Of a stretch of DNA of 64,000 nt, positions 36,433 to 45,860 are shown in pieces (position 1 is the first letter of the stretch; each line of letters opens with the position of its first letter). Where the stretch lies: positions 496,001 to 560,000 of the forward strand of contig NZ_ATXF01000004.1 of assembly GCF_000421545.1 (NCBI RefSeq). Reading direction: 5' to 3'. This DNA is from Agromyces italicus DSM 16388. GTDB taxonomy: Bacteria; Actinomycetota; Actinomycetes; Actinomycetales; Microbacteriaceae. Below the pieces are notes generated by a model. It was not told the DNA's origin and searched no databases. It was given only the letters and a program-made list of their open reading frames with translations. Position numbers and translations under genes: made by a program.

Positions 36433-37377
36433 GTGCGCTCGTCATTCGCGCTCATCGCCACGGCCGGCCTCGTCGCCGTCGCCCTCTCCGGCTGCACCGC
36501 TCCGGCACCTGCACCTGAAGCCGCCACGGGCGCCTCGTCCGAACTGGTCGACGCGACCGGTGAGTTCGGCTCGGCGCCGAAGGTCGACTTCCCGACGCCG
36601 CTCGTGCCGAGCGAGACCGAGTGCACCGAGATCATCGAGGGCGAGGGGCCGCTGCTCACCGAGGGGCAGATGGCCCTCATCGGTCTCGCTGTCTACAACG
36701 GCGCCACCGGTGACGAGGTGCAGGTCACGGGCTTCGGCGACGAAGACGCGGTGCCGCTCACCGTCTCCGACACGACACTGCCCGGCCTGAAGAAGGGCCT
36801 CACCTGCGCCCGCGAGGGTTCCCGTGTCGCGGTCGTCGTTCCCGAGAAAGACGGCTTCGGGCCGAACGGCAACCAGTCGATCGGCATCGCCCCCGGCGAC
36901 AGCCTCGTGATGGTCCTCGACGTGCAACGCGCATTCCCCTCGCGCGCCGACGGTGCCGTGCGGCTCAGCCGCGACGGGTTCCCGGCTGTCGTGCTCGCGC
37001 CCGACGGGCGACCCGGCATCACGGTGCCGAAGAACGACCCGCCCGAGCAGACCGAGGTCGAGGTGCTGAAGCGCGGGTCCGGTGAAGTCGTCGAGTCCGG
37101 CGACACGGTGGTCGTGCAGTACACGGGGGTCCTCTGGGACGACAACAGCGTGTTCGACTCCAGCTGGGAGAACGGCAGCCCCGTGACCTTCACGGTCGCC
37201 GAGGGTGAGGGCTCGCAGGTGATCCCCGGATTCTCGAAGGCCATCATCGGCCAGACCGTCGGCTCGCAGGTCGGGGTCATCGTGTCGCCCGAAGACGGCT
37301 ACGGCGAGCAGGGGAGCGAGAAGATCCCCGCGGGCTCGACCCTCTTCTTCGTCGTCGACATCCTGGGCGTGCTCTGA
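36433..37377 (+). CDS. Lipoprotein with FKBP-type peptidyl-prolyl isomerase domain
   Basis: An exported lipoprotein of 314 residues: signal peptide with lipobox ALSGC (Cys21), Pro/Ala linker, a degenerate FKBP-like repeat (about 65-165) and a C-terminal FKBP domain (about 205-314) with VVVQYTGVLWDDNSVFDSSW, FTVAEGEGSQVIPGF and PEDGYGEQG. It would assist folding of secreted proteins at the membrane surface. GTG start with GAGGA upstream. In this position mycobacteria carry the Pup-proteasome genes. Confidence 0.88.
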   Translation: MRSSFALIATAGLVAVALSGCTAPAPAPEAATGASSELVDATGEFGSAPKVDFPTPLVPSETECTEIIEGEGPLLTEGQMALIGLAVYNGATGDEVQVTGFGDEDAVPLTVSDTTLPGLKKGLTCAREGSRVAVVVPEKDGFGPNGNQSIGIAPGDSLVMVLDVQRAFPSRADGAVRLSRDGFPAVVLAPDGRPGITVPKNDPPEQTEVEVLKRGSGEVVESGDTVVVQYTGVLWDDNSVFDSSWENGSPVTFTVAEGEGSQVIPGFSKAIIGQTVGSQVGVIVSPEDGYGEQGSEKIPAGSTLFFVVDILGVL

Positions 37378-37426
37378 TCGCGGCTGCACGTCCGGTCGAC
37401 GCGAGCGGTTCAGTATGATCGCTCGT

Positions 37427-38446
37427 GTGACCGGGGGAGAGCGCAGGGGCGAGGTGAAGGTGCCGGTCGAAGACCGACTGTTCAGCCTGGTGCTGGCGCT
37501 GCTCGCGACCGAGACGGGTCTGCTGAAGTCCGAGATCCTCTCGTCGGTGCGCGGCTACGCCGAGCGCTTCGACTCATCGGGGGCGAACGCGAACCTCGAG
37601 CGGCAGTTCGAGCGCGACAAAGACGACATCCGTGAGCTCGGCATCCCGCTCGAGACGGTGGAGTCGCCCGATCGTCCGGGCGACAACCAGGCGCTGCGCT
37701 ACCGCATCCCGAAGGGGCAGTACGAGCTTCCCGACGAGGTGCGGTTCACGCCCGACGAGCTCGCACTCCTCGGCCTCGCGGCCGAGGTGTGGCGCGAGGC
37801 ATCCCTGTCGGCCGATTCGCAGCGCGCCCTCACGAAGCTGCGCTCGCTCGGGATCGAGCCGCACGAACCGGTCATCGGCTACGCGCCGCGCCTTCGGGTG
37901 CGCGATGCGGCGTTCGAGCCGTTGCGTCAGGCGCTCGATCGCCGACAGGCGGTGCGGTTCCGCTATTTCAAGCCCGGTGAGCAGGCGCCGCGTCAGCGCA
38001 CGGCGAACCCGCTCGCGGTCGTGCTGCACGAGGGCCGTTGGCATCTGCACGCCTTCGACCTCGACGCGCAGGAGCCCCGCACCTTCCTCCTCTCGCGCAT
38101 CGTCGGCGAGGTGAGCGCGGTGCCCGGTTCGAGCTTCGAGGCCCCGCCGCCGGGTATCCAGGATCAGGTGATCGCCGACCTCAATGCCTTGCGTCTCGCG
38201 AACGCCGCCGATCTCGCGGTGACCGCGGGCAGCGATGCCGAGGTGCGACTCGGCAAGCGCGCTGCGCTGCGCGACGAGGACGCGGGCGTGATCAGGCTGC
38301 ATTACACCGACGCGGCGATCTTCGCCGATGAGCTCGCGGCCTACGGGCCCGAGGTCCGGGTGCTCTCGCCGAGCTCGCTCCGCGATGCCGTGCGGTCACG
38401 GCTCCAGTCGGTGGCCGAGGCCCATCGCGAAGGAGGCGCCCGATGA
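37427..38446 (+). CDS. pafB: WYL-domain transcriptional activator PafB
   Basis: A protein of 339 residues with an N-terminal winged helix (DRLFSLVLALLATETGLLKSEI), a central WYL domain (WHLHAFDLDAQEPRTFLLSRI) and a C-terminal WCX extension. With PafC it forms the activator of the LexA-independent DNA-damage response in mycobacteria, turning on recA and repair genes. The GTG at 37427 is supported by TATGAT ending 7 bases upstream. The stop overlaps pafC (ATGA). Confidence 0.92.
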   Translation: MTGGERRGEVKVPVEDRLFSLVLALLATETGLLKSEILSSVRGYAERFDSSGANANLERQFERDKDDIRELGIPLETVESPDRPGDNQALRYRIPKGQYELPDEVRFTPDELALLGLAAEVWREASLSADSQRALTKLRSLGIEPHEPVIGYAPRLRVRDAAFEPLRQALDRRQAVRFRYFKPGEQAPRQRTANPLAVVLHEGRWHLHAFDLDAQEPRTFLLSRIVGEVSAVPGSSFEAPPPGIQDQVIADLNALRLANAADLAVTAGSDAEVRLGKRAALRDEDAGVIRLHYTDAAIFADELAAYGPEVRVLSPSSLRDAVRSRLQSVAEAHREGGAR

Positions 38447-39441
38447 GCGCGAAGCGCGCGCGTCCGCTGAAGGCGCCCGACAAGCTCGTGTTCCTGCTCT
38501 CGTTCGTGCCGTACCTGCTCGAGCAGCAGGTCGTCGACGTCGACGAGGCGGCCGCACATTTCGGCATCGGCGAAGAGGAGATCCGCGACGCGGTGCGGCT
38601 GATCGCGACCTCAGGGCTGCCCGGCGCGACCGGCACCTACCAGCCGAACGACCTGTTCGACATCGACTGGGACAGCTTCGAAGACGACGATGTCATCGTC
38701 ATCGTGCATCACGTCGCGATCGACGACGCGCCGAGACTCTCCGCACGCGAGGCGTCCGCCCTCATCGCGGGGCTCCAGTACCTCTCGGCGCTGCCCGAGA
38801 ACGCCGGGAGCGCCTCGCTCGCCGCGCTCATGCAGAAGCTCACCGCCGGGGCGTCCGCCACGCCGAGTCGCCTCGCCGTCGCCGAGTCCGAGGCCGACGC
38901 CTCGCTCGCGCGAATCCGCGAGGCCGTCGCGGGAGGCCGCCAACTCGAGTTCGACTACCGCAATGCGCTCGGCATCGCGGGGCGACGCCGGGTCGATCCG
39001 TTGCGCATCCTCTCCCAGGACGCCGACTGGTACCTCCAGGCCTACTGCCACACCCGCGACGACGTGCGCAACTTCCGCGTCGACCGCATGAGCGAACTCG
39101 TCGTCTCCGAGGTGCCGATCGACGAGCACCCGGAACGCGAGGTTCCCGACACGCTGTTCCAGACCTCAGATTCGGACTTCGACGTCGTCGTGGATGTCGC
39201 GCCAGAGGCGCTGCCGCTCCTCGCCGACTACCTCGCCGATGCGAGAACCGTCGAGGTCGATAGTCGTCTGCGCGTGACCCTGCGTCTCGCGCACGTGCAC
39301 GGCCTCAAGCGGCTCGTGGCCGGACTGCCCGGCCTCGTGACCGTCGTCGGACCAGCCGAGGCGCGCGCCGCAGTGGCCGGATGGGCCGACGCGGGCCTTG
39401 CGGGCTACGCCGACGCGGAGGCATCCGACCGCCTCGATTGA
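38443..39441 (+). CDS. pafC: WYL-domain transcriptional activator PafC
   Basis: A paralogue of PafB (332 residues) with the same layout: divergent winged helix, WYL domain (DWYLQAYCHTRDDVRNFRVDR) and WCX domain. PafB and PafC act as a heterodimer; the WYL domain senses single-stranded nucleic acid in mycobacteria. It begins inside the pafB stop, which ensures 1:1 synthesis. It is followed by tatA, tatC and helY as in Mycobacterium (Rv2096c-Rv2092c). Confidence 0.92.
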   Translation: MSAKRARPLKAPDKLVFLLSFVPYLLEQQVVDVDEAAAHFGIGEEEIRDAVRLIATSGLPGATGTYQPNDLFDIDWDSFEDDDVIVIVHHVAIDDAPRLSAREASALIAGLQYLSALPENAGSASLAALMQKLTAGASATPSRLAVAESEADASLARIREAVAGGRQLEFDYRNALGIAGRRRVDPLRILSQDADWYLQAYCHTRDDVRNFRVDRMSELVVSEVPIDEHPEREVPDTLFQTSDSDFDVVVDVAPEALPLLADYLADARTVEVDSRLRVTLRLAHVHGLKRLVAGLPGLVTVVGPAEARAAVAGWADAGLAGYADAEASDRLD

Positions 39442-39507
39442 GCCTCCGCGCCGACCTTTCGATGCGTCGCGGGCATCCGTCCACAGGAGTGGACGGACGG
39501 AAACCTC

Positions 39508-39524
39508 CGACAGGTAGACTGTCG
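39508..39524 (+). promoter_or_regulatory. tatA promoter -10 embedded in an inverted repeat
   Basis: CGACAG-GTAGA-CTGTCG (6-bp perfect arms) overlaps the -10 box TAGACT (39515-39520). Transcription from about 39527 gives a 29-base leader. The symmetry over the -10 is compatible with a repressor site. Confidence 0.5.
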
Positions 39525-39555
39525 CCAACATCTCCCGAGAAACGGACGAAAACCT

Positions 39556-39774
39556 ATGTGGCAAGGCTTCACCGGTTGGCACGCGCTGATCATCCTCGTG
39601 GTCATCCTGCTGCTGTTCGGCGCCCCCAAGCTTCCGGCGCTCGCTCGCAGCCTCGGGCAGTCGATGAAGATCCTGAAGACCGAGGTGCGCTCCGACAAGG
39701 GCGACGGCGATGCTGCCGCGCCGGCTGACGAGCAGACGAAGCCCGAAGAGCCGGGTTCCGGCAAGAGCGCCTGA
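39556..39774 (+). CDS. tatA: Sec-independent translocase subunit TatA
   Basis: A small protein of 72 residues with one N-terminal membrane helix (about 8-22, LIILVVILLLFGAPKLP, including the conserved FG..KLP hinge), an amphipathic helix (ALARSLGQSMKILKTEV) and an acidic tail. It forms the pore of the twin-arginine pathway. It is 5 bases from tatC; no tatB is in the window. Confidence 0.95.
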   Translation: MWQGFTGWHALIILVVILLLFGAPKLPALARSLGQSMKILKTEVRSDKGDGDAAAPADEQTKPEEPGSGKSA

Positions 39775-39779
39775 CCTCG

Positions 39780-40583
39780 ATGACCGCGGTGAAGGATCGC
39801 GGGGAGAAGAACCGCGAGAAGCGGATGTCGCTCGGCGCGCACCTCATCGAGTTGCGCAAGCGGCTGTTCATCTCCGCGATCGCGATCGTCGTCGGCATGG
39901 TCGGCGGCTGGGTGCTCACCGACCTGTACGTCTGGGACGCCATCCAGGAGCCGGTCGTCCGCGTGGCAGAGGCCCGCGGGCAGGACGCGGCGACCGCGAT
40001 CGTCTTCCCGACGATCTCGAGCGCATTCGACCTGCGCCTGCAGATCGCGCTGACGTTGGGTCTCGTGATCTCGAGCCCGGTCTGGCTATACCAGATCTTC
40101 GCGTTCCTGGTACCCGGGTTGAACAAGAAGGAGCGCAGCTTCACGCTCGCGTTCTTCTTGACCGCGATCCCGCTCTTCTTCGCCGGCTGCGCGGCGGGTT
40201 GGTTCGTGCTGCCGAACATCGTGAAGCTCATGACGAGCTTCGTGCCCGAAGGGGCGATGTCGCTGCTCACCGCCAAGGAGTACATCGACTTCGTGCTGAA
40301 GCTCGTCGTCGCGATCGGCATCGCCTTCGTCGTGCCGGTGTTCATCGTGCTGCTGAATTTCGCGGGCGTGATCAGCGCGGCGGCGATCATCAAGTCCTGG
40401 CGGGTCGCGATCCTCGTGATCGTCCTGTTCACCGCGATCGCGACGCCGTCGGCCGACGTCGTCTCGATGTTCATGCTGGCCATCCCGATGATCGGGCTGT
40501 ATTTCGCGGCCTGGTTCATCGCGAGCCTGCATGATCGCCGTGTCGAGCGCCGCAACCGCCTCGAGTTCGGCGACGCTGTCTAG
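39780..40583 (+). CDS. tatC: Sec-independent translocase subunit TatC
   Basis: A six-helix receptor of the Tat pathway, 267 residues. It has the cytoplasmic signal-recognition motif MSLGAHLIELRKRL, a conserved Pro/Glu-containing first periplasmic loop, FDLRLQIALTLG and the NKKERSF loop. It binds twin-arginine signal peptides and recruits TatA. It follows tatA closely, in one transcript. Confidence 0.95.
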   Translation: MTAVKDRGEKNREKRMSLGAHLIELRKRLFISAIAIVVGMVGGWVLTDLYVWDAIQEPVVRVAEARGQDAATAIVFPTISSAFDLRLQIALTLGLVISSPVWLYQIFAFLVPGLNKKERSFTLAFFLTAIPLFFAGCAAGWFVLPNIVKLMTSFVPEGAMSLLTAKEYIDFVLKLVVAIGIAFVVPVFIVLLNFAGVISAAAIIKSWRVAILVIVLFTAIATPSADVVSMFMLAIPMIGLYFAAWFIASLHDRRVERRNRLEFGDAV

Positions 40584-40592
40584 GCTGGAGGG

Positions 40593-43025
40593 GTGATGAG
40601 CCTCTCGCCGGCCGAGCGCTTCGCGCTCTCCCGCCAACAACGCCGGCAGCCTCGGCTCGCCGAATTCGCCGCGTCGGTGCGTTTCGACCTCGACCCGTTC
40701 CAGCGCGCCGCCTGCGCGGCGCTCGACGAGGGCCGCAGCGTGCTCGTCGCCGCTCCCACCGGCGCGGGCAAGACCGTCGTCGCCGAGTTCGCGGTCTACC
40801 TCGCCATGCAGGAGCCCGGCGCGAAGGTCTTCTACACGACGCCGATCAAGGCGCTCTCCAACCAGAAGTACCAGGAGTTCGTCGACGCATGGGGCGCCGA
40901 GAACGTCGGCCTGCTCACCGGCGACACCAACGTCAACTCGGGCGCCCGCATCGTCGTCATGACGACCGAGGTGCTGCGCAACATGCTCTACGCAGAGTCG
41001 ACGCTGCTCGATCGCCTCGCCTACGTGGTCATGGACGAGGTGCACTACCTCGCCGACCGCTTCCGCGGGGCCGTGTGGGAGGAGGTCATCATCCACCTCC
41101 CCGAGGCGGTGCGGCTCGTCTCGCTGAGCGCGACGGTGTCGAACGCCGAGGAGTTCGGCGACTGGCTGCAGGCCGTACGCGGCGACACCGACGTCATCGT
41201 GTCCGAAGACCGGCCGGTGCCCCTCGAGCAGCACGTGCTCGTCAAGCAGAAGTTCGTCGACCTCTTCGACTCCTCGGGGCAGGCGGCGACACACCGGGTG
41301 AACCCCGAACTGAAGCAGCTTGCGCGGATGGGCGGGCGCTCGATCTCCCAGCGTTCCCAGCGCGGCCGGCGCGGCGGCGACCGTGGCCGGTTCCACCAGG
41401 GTGGCCCGGGGTCGGGGCGTCTCGACCGCCCCGAGGTGGTCGCCTTGCTGCAGGGCAAGAACCTGCTGCCCGCCATCGTGTTCATCTTCTCGCGGGTGGG
41501 CTGCGACCAGGCGGTACGGCAAGTGCTCCGGTCGGGCATCCGACTGACCGAGGCGCACGAGCGCAGCGAGATCCGCGCGATCGTCGAAGAACGCGCGAGG
41601 ATGCTTCGCGACGAGGACCTCGCCGTGCTCGGCTACTGGGAATGGCTCGAGGGGCTCGAGCGCGGCGTGGCCGCCCACCATGCGGGCATGCTGCCCGCGT
41701 TCAAGGAGATCGTGGAAGACCTCTTCCAGCGGAAACTCGTGAAAGTGGTCTTCGCGACCGAGACGCTCGCCCTCGGCGTGAACATGCCGGCCCGCTCGGT
41801 CGTGCTCGAGAAGCTCGAGAAGTTCAACGGCGAGGCGCGCGTGCCGATCACGCCGGGGGAGTACACGCAGCTCACCGGTCGCGCCGGCCGGCGCGGCATC
41901 GACATCGAGGGGCACTCGGTCATCCAGTGGGTCGACGGGCTCGACCCCGAATCGGTCGCGGCGCTCGCCTCGCGGCGAAGCTACCCGATGAACTCGAGTT
42001 TCCGGCCGACGTACAACATGGCCGTCAACCTCATCGACCAGTTCGGGCGCGAACGCACCCGCCAGATCCTCGAACTCTCCTTCGCCCAGTTCCAGGCCGA
42101 CCGCGCCGTCGTCGACCTCGCGAGGACCCTCCGCAAGCAGGAGGAGTCGATGGCGGGATTCGAGGACGCGATGCGCTGCCACCTCGGCGATTTCGCCGAG
42201 TACGCGACGCTGCGCCGTGAGATCGGCCGACTCGAGCGGCAGTCGTCGAAGGGCAATCCCTCGCACGCCCAGCGCGAGCGAATGCAGCGCGCGCTCGTCG
42301 CCGCCCGCAAGGCGCTGCGCGCCCACCCGTGTCACGGCTGCGCCGAACGTGAGCAGCACGCGCGCTGGGCCGAACGCTGGTGGCGACTGAAGCAGGAGCA
42401 CGACGAACTCCTCCGGCAGATCCGCACGAGGACGGGTCAGGTCGCGAAGCGCTTCGACAAGGTCGCCGAGGTGTTGACCAGACTGGGCTACCTCGCACGC
42501 GATGCGCAGGGAGCGGTGGTCTCGACGCCGGCCGGGCGCATCTTGAAGCGCATCTACGGCGAACGCGACCTGCTCGTCGCCGAATGTCTCCGGAAGGGCC
42601 TGTGGAACGGCCTCGACGTCGCGGGGGTGGCTGCGATGGCTGCGTCGCTCGTCTACGAGCCGCGCCGCGACGACCGCAACGTCGACTTCCGGCTGCCGCG
42701 CGGCGGATTCCGCGAGGCCTTCGATCGCACCCTCGACGTCTGGAGCGAACTCGACGACCTCGAACGCGACCACCGACTGCCGGGCAGCGACCAGCCGTCG
42801 CCGGCGCTCGCCTCGGCGATGCATGCATGGGCGCGCGGCGGCGACCTCGGCGGGGTACTCGAAGACACCGAGCTCGCGGCCGGAGATTTCGTGCGGCTGA
42901 CGAAGCAGGTCGTCGATCTGCTCGACCAGATCTCGATCGTCGCCGACGCCGAACTCGGTGCCACCGCCCGCGCCGCGATCGACGCCGTCCGTCGAGGCGT
43001 CGTCGCCTACGGCGCGGTCGCCTGA
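40593..43025 (+). CDS. helY: Ski2-like DEVH helicase HelY
   Basis: A superfamily 2 helicase of 810 residues: APTGAGKTVVAEFA (Walker A), MDEVHYLADR (motif II), SLSATVSNAEEF (motif III), TGRAGRRGID (motif VI), and a DSHCT/rRNA-processing C-terminal domain. Gene order (tatC-helY) matches Mycobacterium Rv2092c. It probably remodels RNA, by analogy with Mtr4/Ski2. A GTG at 40593 and an ATG at 40596 both fit. TAGGCT ends 6 bases before the GTG, with GGAGGGG between. Confidence 0.93.
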   Translation: MMSLSPAERFALSRQQRRQPRLAEFAASVRFDLDPFQRAACAALDEGRSVLVAAPTGAGKTVVAEFAVYLAMQEPGAKVFYTTPIKALSNQKYQEFVDAWGAENVGLLTGDTNVNSGARIVVMTTEVLRNMLYAESTLLDRLAYVVMDEVHYLADRFRGAVWEEVIIHLPEAVRLVSLSATVSNAEEFGDWLQAVRGDTDVIVSEDRPVPLEQHVLVKQKFVDLFDSSGQAATHRVNPELKQLARMGGRSISQRSQRGRRGGDRGRFHQGGPGSGRLDRPEVVALLQGKNLLPAIVFIFSRVGCDQAVRQVLRSGIRLTEAHERSEIRAIVEERARMLRDEDLAVLGYWEWLEGLERGVAAHHAGMLPAFKEIVEDLFQRKLVKVVFATETLALGVNMPARSVVLEKLEKFNGEARVPITPGEYTQLTGRAGRRGIDIEGHSVIQWVDGLDPESVAALASRRSYPMNSSFRPTYNMAVNLIDQFGRERTRQILELSFAQFQADRAVVDLARTLRKQEESMAGFEDAMRCHLGDFAEYATLRREIGRLERQSSKGNPSHAQRERMQRALVAARKALRAHPCHGCAEREQHARWAERWWRLKQEHDELLRQIRTRTGQVAKRFDKVAEVLTRLGYLARDAQGAVVSTPAGRILKRIYGERDLLVAECLRKGLWNGLDVAGVAAMAASLVYEPRRDDRNVDFRLPRGGFREAFDRTLDVWSELDDLERDHRLPGSDQPSPALASAMHAWARGGDLGGVLEDTELAAGDFVRLTKQVVDLLDQISIVADAELGATARAAIDAVRRGVVAYGAVA

Positions 43026-43073
43026 GGACGGCCCCGGCACATGACCCGGTGATGCGTCGCATAGGCTGATCTG

Positions 43074-44630
43074 GTGCCCGAGAGCCCCACACGTCGCCTC
43101 CTGCCGCTGCCACTCTGGGCCGCCGTCCTCGCCGCTGCAGTGGGCGGCTCGGTTTACGACATGGGGTTCCCGGGGCTCGGCATCTGGCCGCTCGCCTTCG
43201 TCGGCATCGCGCTCGCGCTCGTCAGCCTCATCGGTCGACGTGCGTGGGGTGCGGCGCTCGTCGGGTTCGCGTTCGGGCTCGCGTTCTACCTGCAGCAGGT
43301 CTCGTGGACCTCGCTCTACCTCGGCCCGATCCCGTGGCTCGCGCTCTCGTTCCTCGAGTCGCTCTTCGTCGCGGGCGGGGCTGTGCTCATCACCCTCGCC
43401 TACCGATGGGTGCCTCGGGCGAGCGAGTCCCGCTGGGTTCGACTCGTCGCGCTTCCCCTGCTCGTGGCAGGCCTCTGGATCGCGCGCGAGACGGCGATCG
43501 GCAGCCTCCCGTACGGCGGCTTCCCCTGGGGGCGCGCGGCGCTCAGCCAGGCCGAAAGTCCTTTCGCCGAACTCGTCTCATGGGTCGGCTCGACCGGTCT
43601 CGGCTTCGTGATGGTCGCGCTCGTCGCCGGCGTCGTCGAATGGGTTCGCATGACCGGGTGGCGTGACTTCCGCACCGCCGCACCGGTCGGCGCCCTCCTC
43701 GTCGTGGCCGTCGCGCTGCCGGCGTGGCCGACCACGGCGGTCGGCGAACTCCGGGTCGCGAGCGTTCAGGGCAACGGACCCTCCGGGTACTTCGACGAGC
43801 GAGCCCCGGGTGAAGTGCTCGCGGCCCAGCTCGCGGCGACCGAGCCGATCCTCGACGAGGAGGGCGTCGACGTCCTCCTCTGGCCCGAGGGCGGTTCAGA
43901 CATCGACCCGACCCGCAGTCGGGCCGCCGCCGAGGTGTTCGACTCGCTCGGCACCGCGCTCGACGCCCCGGTCGTGTTGAACACGGTCACCGTGCGTGGC
44001 GAGGAGTACTTCAACACCTCACTGCTCTGGCGGGCGGGGGAGGGCGCCGTCGACAGCTACGACAAGCGGCATCCGGTGCCCTTCGGCGAGTACATCCCCG
44101 ACCGCTGGTTCTACGACGCGATCGTGCCCGACCTGACCGGCCTCGTGCAGCGCGGGTACTCGCCCGGCGTGAACCCGCCGGTGTTCGACCTCGGCACCGC
44201 CGTGGCGGGCCTGGCGATCTGCTTCGACGTCATCTACGACGAAGTCATCTGGGAGGGGGCCCGCGACGGTGCGGAGGTCTATCTGCTCCAGACGAACAAC
44301 GCCGACTTCCGCGGAACCGACGAAAACCAGCAGCAACTCGCGATCGCCCGACTTCGGGCGATCGAGACGGGTCGCTCCGTGGTCAACATCTCGACGGTGG
44401 GCACGAGCCAGGTCATCGATCCGGCGGGTCGGACGATCGACGCCCTGCCGGCAGACGAGCCGGGCGCGATGGTGACCGACGTCGAGTTGCGGCAGGGCAT
44501 CACCCCGTCGGTGGCGCTCGCCGGATGGGTGCCGATCACGATCGTGCTCGCGGCACTCGCCGGGCTCATCGCGGCGGGCGTACTCGCGACCCGGTCGGGG
44601 TCGCCTCGGGTTCGCGTGGCTGAGCGCTGA
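43074..44630 (+). CDS. lnt: Apolipoprotein N-acyltransferase
   Basis: A protein of 518 residues: N-terminal membrane helices to about 215, an extracytoplasmic nitrilase-fold domain and a C-terminal helix. The catalytic triad is visible as Glu in LLWPEGGSD, Lys in SYDKRHPVPFGEY and Cys in AICFDVIYDE. It N-acylates the lipoprotein amino-terminal Cys. In Mycobacterium Lnt is fused to, or adjacent to, polyprenol-mannose synthase (Ppm1); here it stands alone. The GTG start has TAGGCT ending 6 bases upstream. Confidence 0.93.
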   Translation: MPESPTRRLLPLPLWAAVLAAAVGGSVYDMGFPGLGIWPLAFVGIALALVSLIGRRAWGAALVGFAFGLAFYLQQVSWTSLYLGPIPWLALSFLESLFVAGGAVLITLAYRWVPRASESRWVRLVALPLLVAGLWIARETAIGSLPYGGFPWGRAALSQAESPFAELVSWVGSTGLGFVMVALVAGVVEWVRMTGWRDFRTAAPVGALLVVAVALPAWPTTAVGELRVASVQGNGPSGYFDERAPGEVLAAQLAATEPILDEEGVDVLLWPEGGSDIDPTRSRAAAEVFDSLGTALDAPVVLNTVTVRGEEYFNTSLLWRAGEGAVDSYDKRHPVPFGEYIPDRWFYDAIVPDLTGLVQRGYSPGVNPPVFDLGTAVAGLAICFDVIYDEVIWEGARDGAEVYLLQTNNADFRGTDENQQQLAIARLRAIETGRSVVNISTVGTSQVIDPAGRTIDALPADEPGAMVTDVELRQGITPSVALAGWVPITIVLAALAGLIAAGVLATRSGSPRVRVAER

Positions 44631-44639
44631 ACCCTCGGC

Positions 44640-45005
44640 TCAGGCGCCGATCTTCTGCTGTCCGCGACGGGCGCGCAGGTAGGTGAGGCGCTCTTCGAGC
44701 AACTCTTCGAGCTCGGCGCGCGTGCGGCGCTCGAGCAGCATGTCCCAGTGGGTGCGGGCGACCTTCTCGCCCGATCGGTCGATCTCGACCGGCTTCGAGT
44801 CGACGAGGAGGGTCGCTGCTGCGCCGCACTGGCGGCACTCCCACGTCTCGGGGAGCTCGGCGTCGGCCGAGAAGGTCATGACCGTTTCGTGGCCGCAGGC
44901 CTCGCATCGGTACGTGTGCTCCGCACGGTCGGCGAACACCACGCCGTCTTCGCTCTGCAGGCTCTGTGCGCCGATGCGCATGCCTCGAAGGCTCCGGTCC
45001 GCCAT
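44640..45005 (-). CDS. rbpA: RNA polymerase-binding protein RbpA
   Basis: An actinobacterial RbpA of 121 residues, with the N-terminal MADRSLRGMRIGAQSLQSEDG tail, a zinc/beta-barrel core domain with CEAC and CRQC pairs, a basic linker and a C-terminal sigma-interacting helix (HWDMLLERRTRAELEELLEERL). It stabilises the promoter open complex with the primary sigma factor and affects rifampicin tolerance. GAGGAG precedes the ATG at 45005. The end is 9 bases from lnt, convergent, as in Rv2051c/Rv2050. Confidence 0.96.
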   Translation of the reverse strand: MADRSLRGMRIGAQSLQSEDGVVFADRAEHTYRCEACGHETVMTFSADAELPETWECRQCGAAATLLVDSKPVEIDRSGEKVARTHWDMLLERRTRAELEELLEERLTYLRARRGQQKIGA

Positions 45006-45092
45006 GGTGTGCTCCTCTACTCGATCGTCTGTCATTGTCAACGATCAAGCTGGGCGTTCCCTTTCCGCCGCCTGAGGTTTTGCGGGGAATTC

Positions 45093-45860
45093 TCAGCTTC
45101 GGGCGGCGATGAGCTCGATCGCGACGTCGGCACGATCGGTCACGAGCCCGTCGACGCCGAGATCGAGGAGCCGGGTCATGTCGGCCGGGTCGTTCACCGT
45201 CCAGACGTGCACCTCGGCGCCGACCCGGTGCGCGAGGTCGACGAACTGGCGCGTCACGAGTCGCAACGGCCCGCTGCGCTCGGGGATCTGGAGTGCGAGC
45301 CCACCGCGGAGTGCACGTCTGGCCGACGCGGGGGAGCGGAGGAACGCGGCGATCCGGAACCTGAGCACCCCGGCGCCGCCCACCGAGGTGACGGCCTCCG
45401 GAACGAGTCGGGCGAGGCGCCGCCGACGGCGCTCCGAGAAGCTCGTCAACAGCAGTCGGCTCGCCGATCGCGTGCGTGCGATCGCGGCGACGGTCGGTTC
45501 GACCGCCGCCTCTTCTTTCACGTCGATGTTGAACCGGGCGTCGGGAAACGCGTCGAGCGTCGCTTCGAGCGAGGGGAATCCCTGCCCGCTGCCGAGATCG
45601 ATGCGTCCCAGTTCAGACATGGTGAGCTGACCGACGGCCACGCTGCGCCCCGCGACCCGGTCGAGCGTCGAGTCGTGCGCGACGACGGCGGCACCGTCGT
45701 GGCTCGCGTGCACGTCGGTTTCGAGGTAGTCGGCGCCGACCGCGATCGCCTTCGCGAAGGCGAGCAACGTGTTCTCGGGTGCGTCGATCGCAAGTCCCCG
45801 GTGCGCGAGCACACGAGGCCCTGCGGGCGCGAAGTAGCCGGAGGCCACGCCGGGGCTCAC
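45093..45860 (-). CDS. Glycerophosphodiester phosphodiesterase
   Basis: A GDPD-family TIM-barrel enzyme of 255 residues: AHRGLAIDAPENTLLAFAKA contains HR and ENT, then ADYLETDVHASHDGAAVVAHD provides metal ligands. It hydrolyses glycerophosphodiesters (from phospholipid turnover) to glycerol-3-phosphate, or is a lysophospholipase D-type enzyme. The GTG start overlaps the SPFH gene stop (GTGA), so it is translationally coupled to a membrane-organising protein. Confidence 0.9.
   Translation of the reverse strand: MSPGVASGYFAPAGPRVLAHRGLAIDAPENTLLAFAKAIAVGADYLETDVHASHDGAAVVAHDSTLDRVAGRSVAVGQLTMSELGRIDLGSGQGFPSLEATLDAFPDARFNIDVKEEAAVEPTVAAIARTRSASRLLLTSFSERRRRRLARLVPEAVTSVGGAGVLRFRIAAFLRSPASARRALRGGLALQIPERSGPLRLVTRQFVDLAHRVGAEVHVWTVNDPADMTRLLDLGVDGLVTDRADVAIELIAARS

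Noticed and set aside
40086..43040. Minus-strand open frame of 984 codons antisense to helY and tatC
   Set aside because: Same shadow effect; the plus-strand genes carry clear helicase and TatC motifs.
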